DNA of 64,000 nucleotides from Bermanella sp051277445 (GTDB lineage Bacteria; Pseudomonadota; Gammaproteobacteria; Pseudomonadales; Oceanobacteraceae), in contig JBNMQC010000002.1 of NCBI GenBank assembly GCA_051277445.1, positions 1 to 64,000 of the forward strand, written 5' to 3'. The translations under genes and the position numbers were made by a program. Shown here in pieces: positions 60,685 through 64,000 of the stretch; the first letter of the stretch is position 1; every line of letters begins with the position of its first letter. The notes under the pieces are model-generated. The model was not told the DNA's origin, made no database searches, and saw nothing but the letters and a program-made list of their open reading frames with translations.

Positions 60685-60719
60685 GTTTTTCTCACTTTTT
60701 ATTTTTATATGTGAATGAG

Positions 60720-60742
60720 CTGTTTTTGCTGAACAAAAACAG
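60720..60742 (-). repeat. Inverted repeat in the lipase upstream region
   Basis: CTGTTTTTG, loop CTGAA, CAAAAACAG: a perfect 9-bp stem, 36 bases before the lipase ATG. It may be an operator or an mRNA hairpin. Confidence 0.5.
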
Positions 60743-60839
60743 AGCAACATGATATGACAAGGCTGTTACAGTCACATCGCCCATATGGTCTGGGCTGTAT
60801 GCGACATGGGGCTTAGAGGGGCTGAGTTTAGCCGATTAG

Positions 60840-61373
60840 CTATTGGTTAATGAAGGCATTGACTTGATTCATTGGCATGTGATCACTGGTATCACGGCCA
60901 TACCAAACGTGCTCAATTTTACCCATAGGGTTAATCAAAAAATCAGCAGGCACCAGTTTTACATTCGGGTTCGGTTGAGGGTAACCGCCTTTTAACATGC
61001 CTTTAATGATACGTGGCAATTTAAAAAACAAGGCTTTAAATAACGCGGTTGCACTGTGCTCGACACCATACTGGTTGTATAAATTAAGATCTGTATCGCT
61101 GACCATGCGAAACGGTCTTGGATGCTTAGCCACATAGCGGCGCACTTCATCGGCTGGTGAGCTGAATACCGCAATCACTTCAATGTTTTTATCTTTCCAG
61201 GTCTTATATTGTTGTGTTAATTCATACACTCGAAAGTTACAAAACGGGCAAGCGGCATCTCGGAAAAATGCCAGCATGACTTTCTTACCCTTGTATTCAT
61301 TCAGTGTGATTGGTTTGCCATAAATATCTTGTGTGGAAAAATCAATACTTGGGCAGGGAGGGGTTAAGCGCAT
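60840..61373 (-). CDS. Peroxiredoxin-like (AhpC/TSA family) protein
   Basis: 177 residues with a thioredoxin fold: MLAFFRDAACPFCNFRVYEL holds a CxxC (CPFC) at the peroxidatic place, followed by VIAVFSSPADEVRRYV and FLINPMGKIEHVWYG. There is no signal peptide, so it is probably cytoplasmic. The CPFC arrangement resembles DsbA-like or peroxiredoxin-like 2 proteins; the true substrate is unclear. It stands alone on the minus strand, 63 bases behind the solute-binding-like gene. Confidence 0.82.
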   Translation of the reverse strand: MRLTPPCPSIDFSTQDIYGKPITLNEYKGKKVMLAFFRDAACPFCNFRVYELTQQYKTWKDKNIEVIAVFSSPADEVRRYVAKHPRPFRMVSDTDLNLYNQYGVEHSATALFKALFFKLPRIIKGMLKGGYPQPNPNVKLVPADFLINPMGKIEHVWYGRDTSDHMPMNQVNAFINQ

Positions 61374-61436
61374 ACAAATCCAAATTATATCAAACGAAAT
61401 ATCTTATACGTATTACTAATAAAATTGGATTTCAAA

Positions 61437-62153
61437 TTATCGTTTAAACTCGCCTGTACCAAATGCTTGTTTAAACAGACCTTGTCGATCAATAAAGTAG
61501 TTGGCAATGAGGTTCTGTTGTTGCTTGCTCATGCTGGATTGTACCCAAATGGATATTTTCGCATGCTCAGGAAGGGTTTTAACTAATGTGAAGCGCTTGC
61601 CAATGGTGTCCGGCTGTAAGCTGAGAAACGGTTTGGCAGAAATAACGATGTTCACGTCTTTGCGCAAACAGGCTTCAACAATAAGAAAGTAATTGTCAAA
61701 CGGTATGAGCTCAACGGTATTGGGGTTTTCTTGATAGTAATATTCTGCTGAATACAGCGCGGTAGAATCAGATAAAACGGCTGCTTTTAATGGCGTTGAT
61801 TCGGTATTGGAGGCATGTGAATACTGGTAAATATGTATCGCTAATGGGCTGCTCACTAGCATGCGATAACCTTTATCAAGCAGCATGCTACGCAGTTCAT
61901 CTGAATATCCCCACATAATTAAACTGGGCGTGTGAGTCTCGATTGTCTGTTCAAGGTACTCAAAGTTGGGGCCGTTACTAAAGTGGACGGGTTGTTGAAT
62001 CGTATCTGAGAATTCATGGAAGATTTGTTCAGCCCTATTCAGTGTGACCTTGTCGCTATAAATTCCTTGAAAGAAGAAGTCAAAATGCGCTTCTTGCTTG
62101 GCCCAAGCTTGATTCGTGAATACCATAATGAGCAGACAAACACGATAGATCAT
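61437..62153 (-). CDS. Periplasmic solute-binding-like protein
   Basis: About 238 residues from ATG 62153, giving a signal peptide MIYRVCLLIMVFTNQAWA; a longer frame to 62282 has an unlikely Arg- and Cys-rich leader. The fold pattern (FDFFFQGIYSDKV, LIMWGYSDELRSML, AAVLSDSTALYSAEYYY, EACLRKDVNIVISAKPFL) resembles PhnD-like binding proteins of the PF12974 type. No permease or ATPase is nearby. Function unknown. Confidence 0.7.
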   Translation of the reverse strand: MIYRVCLLIMVFTNQAWAKQEAHFDFFFQGIYSDKVTLNRAEQIFHEFSDTIQQPVHFSNGPNFEYLEQTIETHTPSLIMWGYSDELRSMLLDKGYRMLVSSPLAIHIYQYSHASNTESTPLKAAVLSDSTALYSAEYYYQENPNTVELIPFDNYFLIVEACLRKDVNIVISAKPFLSLQPDTIGKRFTLVKTLPEHAKISIWVQSSMSKQQQNLIANYFIDRQGLFKQAFGTGEFKR

Positions 62154-62526
62154 GAGGCTTAGGTGTTTTATCGCTTGGGTTACACAATATCTGCGTGTCA
62201 CTTTGAATTGTCCACATTCTCTGAATGCATTGATAATTGCTCCGCGCTGATAGGGTGCATATGTCCAACGATGCGGGCTCAATTTGATGTCTAGGCCGTT
62301 ACACCACTACTATAAGAATAGGTCCCTTTGAGCGAAATAACAAAGCCTGCATAGGCGCGCTGATGGCACGTTTAAACCTCAATAACAGGATTCAGGCTAA
62401 CCATACGAGCGGTTCGTATATTTGAACAAAGCCGTCATATAAGCCTCATAGACTTGTCATATTCCTGTTATAGCCTGACAGCGGTCATTGGGTGGTAGGC
62501 CATATTCACCATAAAAGGAGAAACAC
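62154..62526. other. Divergent intergenic region with Pho-box array
   Basis: 373 bases between the solute-binding-like gene and the phosphodiesterase gene. Apart from the Pho-box-like repeats near 62432-62471 and the ribosome-binding site AAAGGAGA at about 62515-62522, I see no gene or strong hairpin. Confidence 0.6.
62432..62471 (+). promoter_or_regulatory. Pho-box-like direct repeats
   Basis: Four 7-base units start exactly 11 bases apart: CCGTCAT (62432), GCCTCAT (62443), TTGTCAT (62454) and CTGTTAT (62465). The PhoB consensus is CTGTCAT repeated every 11 bases. Units 1, 3 and 4 match 6 of 7 positions, unit 2 only 4. They end 56 bases before the phosphodiesterase ATG. Confidence 0.7.
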
Positions 62527-63819
62527 ATGAATGCTTACCGAGTATTCCTAATGGGCCTAGTGCTTGTAATAGGCTTCCCCATGTATCAAGCAAATGCAGA
62601 GCAGCAGCCAAACGGCTTCCACTCATCGCTATACGATTTCTTTCAACGCTGGCATATCCGCGCTATGCCAGCGCAGTTAGGCCCACGTCCGTCTTTTTTA
62701 GTGGAGGACATGGTGGAAAGTCCTTTAAAAGCGAAACTGCAGCATTGCGGAAAAGGGCCGTTTAAATCGAGTAAGTTCTCCATTGGCCACCGTGGGGCCG
62801 CCTTACAGTTTCCTGAGCATACAAAAGAGTCTTACACCGCAGCCGCTAAAATGGGGGCCGGTATTGTTGAATGTGACGTCACCTTTACCAAGGATAAAGC
62901 ACTGGTGTGCCGACATTCCCAGTGCGACTTGCACACAACCACCAATATTTTAGCCACACCATTGGCTTCGCAGTGCTCAGTCCCCCCTGAGTTTGATAGT
63001 GAAGGCAAACTGGTGAATGCCGGTGAAATCAAATGCTGCACCAGTGACATTACTGTGGCCGAATTCAAAAGCCTAAAGGGTAAAATGGATGCCGCAAATA
63101 CAGCTGCCACCAGTATCGATGAATACATGAATGCCACCGCCAACTGGCGCACCGATTTATATTCAGCAAGTGGCACCTTGCTTACCCATGCAGAGAGCAT
63201 CGAGTTATTAAACGACTTAGGTGTGGATTTCACCCCAGAGCTAAAAGCGCCATCAGTTGAGATGCCATTTGAAGGAAGCTACACCCAGCAAGATTATGCT
63301 AACCAAATGATAGAGGAATACAAAGCGGCGGGCATTCACCCAAAACGTATTTGGCCGCAGTCGTTTGATCAGCAAGATGTGCTGCATTGGATCAGTGAAT
63401 ACCCACGCCTTGCCCGCCAAGCGGTGTACCTTGATGGCGTATACGATACCGGCATAAGCCTAGACACCATGCTAGATTGGCGCTCGCAAGGCATGAATGT
63501 GCTTGCGCCACCGTTGTGGATGTTATTAGAAGTAAACGCCTACGGTGACATCGTCCCATCCCAATACGCCCTTAACGCGAAACAAGCAGGCTTTAAATTA
63601 ATTACTTGGACGTTAGAGCGTTCAGGATTATTAAAAGACAATGGCGGCTGGTATTACCAAAGCGTTAATGGTGATCTGGGTGGTGAAGATGTAATTAATA
63701 CAGATGGCGATGTATATGACGTGCTGGATGTATTAGCTAAAGAGGTCGGTGTAATCGGTGTGTTTTCCGACTGGCCTGCCACCGTAACCTATTATGCGAA
63801 TTGCATGGGATTACGTTAA
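62527..63819 (+). CDS. Glycerophosphodiester phosphodiesterase family protein
   Basis: 430 residues. Signal peptide (FLMGLVLVIGFPMYQANA), then a GDPD TIM barrel: IGHRGAALQFPEHTKESY with the catalytic HRG, GIVECDVTFTKD with metal-binding Glu and Asp, CRHSQCDLHTTTN with the second His, FTPELKAP, and IGVFSDWPATVTYY near the end. Periplasmic hydrolysis of glycerophosphodiesters to glycerol-3-phosphate. It is longer than GlpQ (about 360) because of inserts around 175-230. A Pho-box array upstream suggests induction by phosphate starvation. Confidence 0.92.
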   Translation: MNAYRVFLMGLVLVIGFPMYQANAEQQPNGFHSSLYDFFQRWHIRAMPAQLGPRPSFLVEDMVESPLKAKLQHCGKGPFKSSKFSIGHRGAALQFPEHTKESYTAAAKMGAGIVECDVTFTKDKALVCRHSQCDLHTTTNILATPLASQCSVPPEFDSEGKLVNAGEIKCCTSDITVAEFKSLKGKMDAANTAATSIDEYMNATANWRTDLYSASGTLLTHAESIELLNDLGVDFTPELKAPSVEMPFEGSYTQQDYANQMIEEYKAAGIHPKRIWPQSFDQQDVLHWISEYPRLARQAVYLDGVYDTGISLDTMLDWRSQGMNVLAPPLWMLLEVNAYGDIVPSQYALNAKQAGFKLITWTLERSGLLKDNGGWYYQSVNGDLGGEDVINTDGDVYDVLDVLAKEVGVIGVFSDWPATVTYYANCMGLR

Positions 63820-63831
63820 CTACTTGAATAC

Positions 63832-63860
63832 AACCAGCTGAAAAATCAGTTGGTTTTATT
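63832..63860 (+). terminator. Terminator behind the phosphodiesterase gene
   Basis: AACCAGCTGA, loop AAAA, TCAGTTGGTT (one G-U pair) followed by TTATTTTG, 12 bases after the stop. It may also serve the minus-strand gene that ends at 63865. Confidence 0.82.
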
Positions 63861-63864
63861 TTGT

Positions 63865-64000
63865 TTAAATCGCAAAATCTATAAAACGATCGGCGAGACT
63901 TAGTTTTCTATTATAAAACTCAGTAAACCCACAATGAGAACAGCTCATGTAAGTAAATTGTTCCGTTTCTATCTCTATTGAAGCGGATACAGTTCCACCG
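63865..64000 (-). CDS. C-terminal end of a Zn-ribbon protein (partial)
   Basis: The last 45 codons on the minus strand read GGTVSASIEIETEQFTYMSC, then SHCGFTEFYNRK, ending FIDFAI-stop. The CSHC pair plus the FTEFYN context resembles the second half of small nucleic-acid-binding Zn-ribbon proteins (DUF2082 type). The first Cys pair and the start lie beyond the window. Confidence 0.7.
   Translation of the reverse strand, partial: GGTVSASIEIETEQFTYMSCSHCGFTEFYNRKLSLADRFIDFAI

Overview
The window looks like a chromosome segment of a marine gammaproteobacterium of the Oceanospirillales/Pseudomonadales type. The evidence is gene content and gene order. Many blocks follow the order I remember from Pseudomonas aeruginosa: algP / TIGR02444 / ABC-F; yibQ-ctpA-envC-gpmI / rhodanese-secB / trmL / ntrC-ntrB-DUF4124-glnA-typA; and HAD-rppH-ptsP / TSUP-lgt-thyA-folA. 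The A/T-leaning codon use and an MSHA pilus locus fit a Bermanella- or Oceanobacter-like organism better than Pseudomonas itself. I see no tRNA, rRNA, insertion sequence, prophage or CRISPR array.

Layout. 1-4.5 kb: end fragment of a small exported protein, an orphan ParA, an AlgP-like Lys/Ala-rich protein, a TIGR02444 protein and an ABC-F ATPase. 4.7-9.7 kb (minus): gpmI-envC-ctpA-yibQ, combining glycolysis with cell-envelope maintenance. 9.9-11.4 kb: rhodanese, secB, trmL. 11.4-27.9 kb (plus): one long, tightly overlapping MSHA type IV pilus operon (mshI, a PilN-like gene, J, K, L, M, N, E, G, B, A, C, D, O, P, Q) placed between trmL and ntrC. 28.0-33.1 kb (minus): nitrogen control (ntrC, ntrB, a DUF4124 gene, glnA) with readable sigma-54 promoters and NtrC sites. 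33.5-35.5 kb: typA behind a long leader. 35.8-40.7 kb: imelysin lipoprotein, HAD phosphatase, rppH, ptsP. 40.7-44.6 kb (minus): J-domain protein, MepK-like and LdtD-like peptidoglycan enzymes, NRDE protein. 44.7-47.7 kb (plus): TSUP transporter, lgt, thyA, folA. 47.7-52.5 kb (minus): three consecutive diguanylate cyclases with different sensor modules. 52.8-64 kb: metY, a DUF748 protein, a LuxR-type response regulator convergent with a hybrid kinase, lipase chaperone and lipase, a peroxiredoxin-like protein, a solute-binding-like protein, a glycerophosphodiesterase behind apparent Pho boxes, and the end of a Zn-ribbon protein.

How the parts fit. The MSHA motor MshE carries both halves of an N-terminal cyclic-di-GMP binding motif, and three cyclic-di-GMP synthases lie 20 kb away, so pilus activity is probably set by that messenger. 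The nitrogen genes form a self-regulated NtrBC circuit acting on glnA. PtsP, NtrBC and GlnA together suggest that PTS-Ntr and nitrogen signalling sit near each other on this chromosome. LdtD-like and MepK-like genes are a maker/cutter pair for 3-3 peptidoglycan crosslinks. The most unusual DNA structures are a three-copy 127-bp repeat made of the glnA tail plus its terminator, a possible attenuator-like leader before typA, and a sigma-54 promoter with a palindromic NtrC site before ntrBC.
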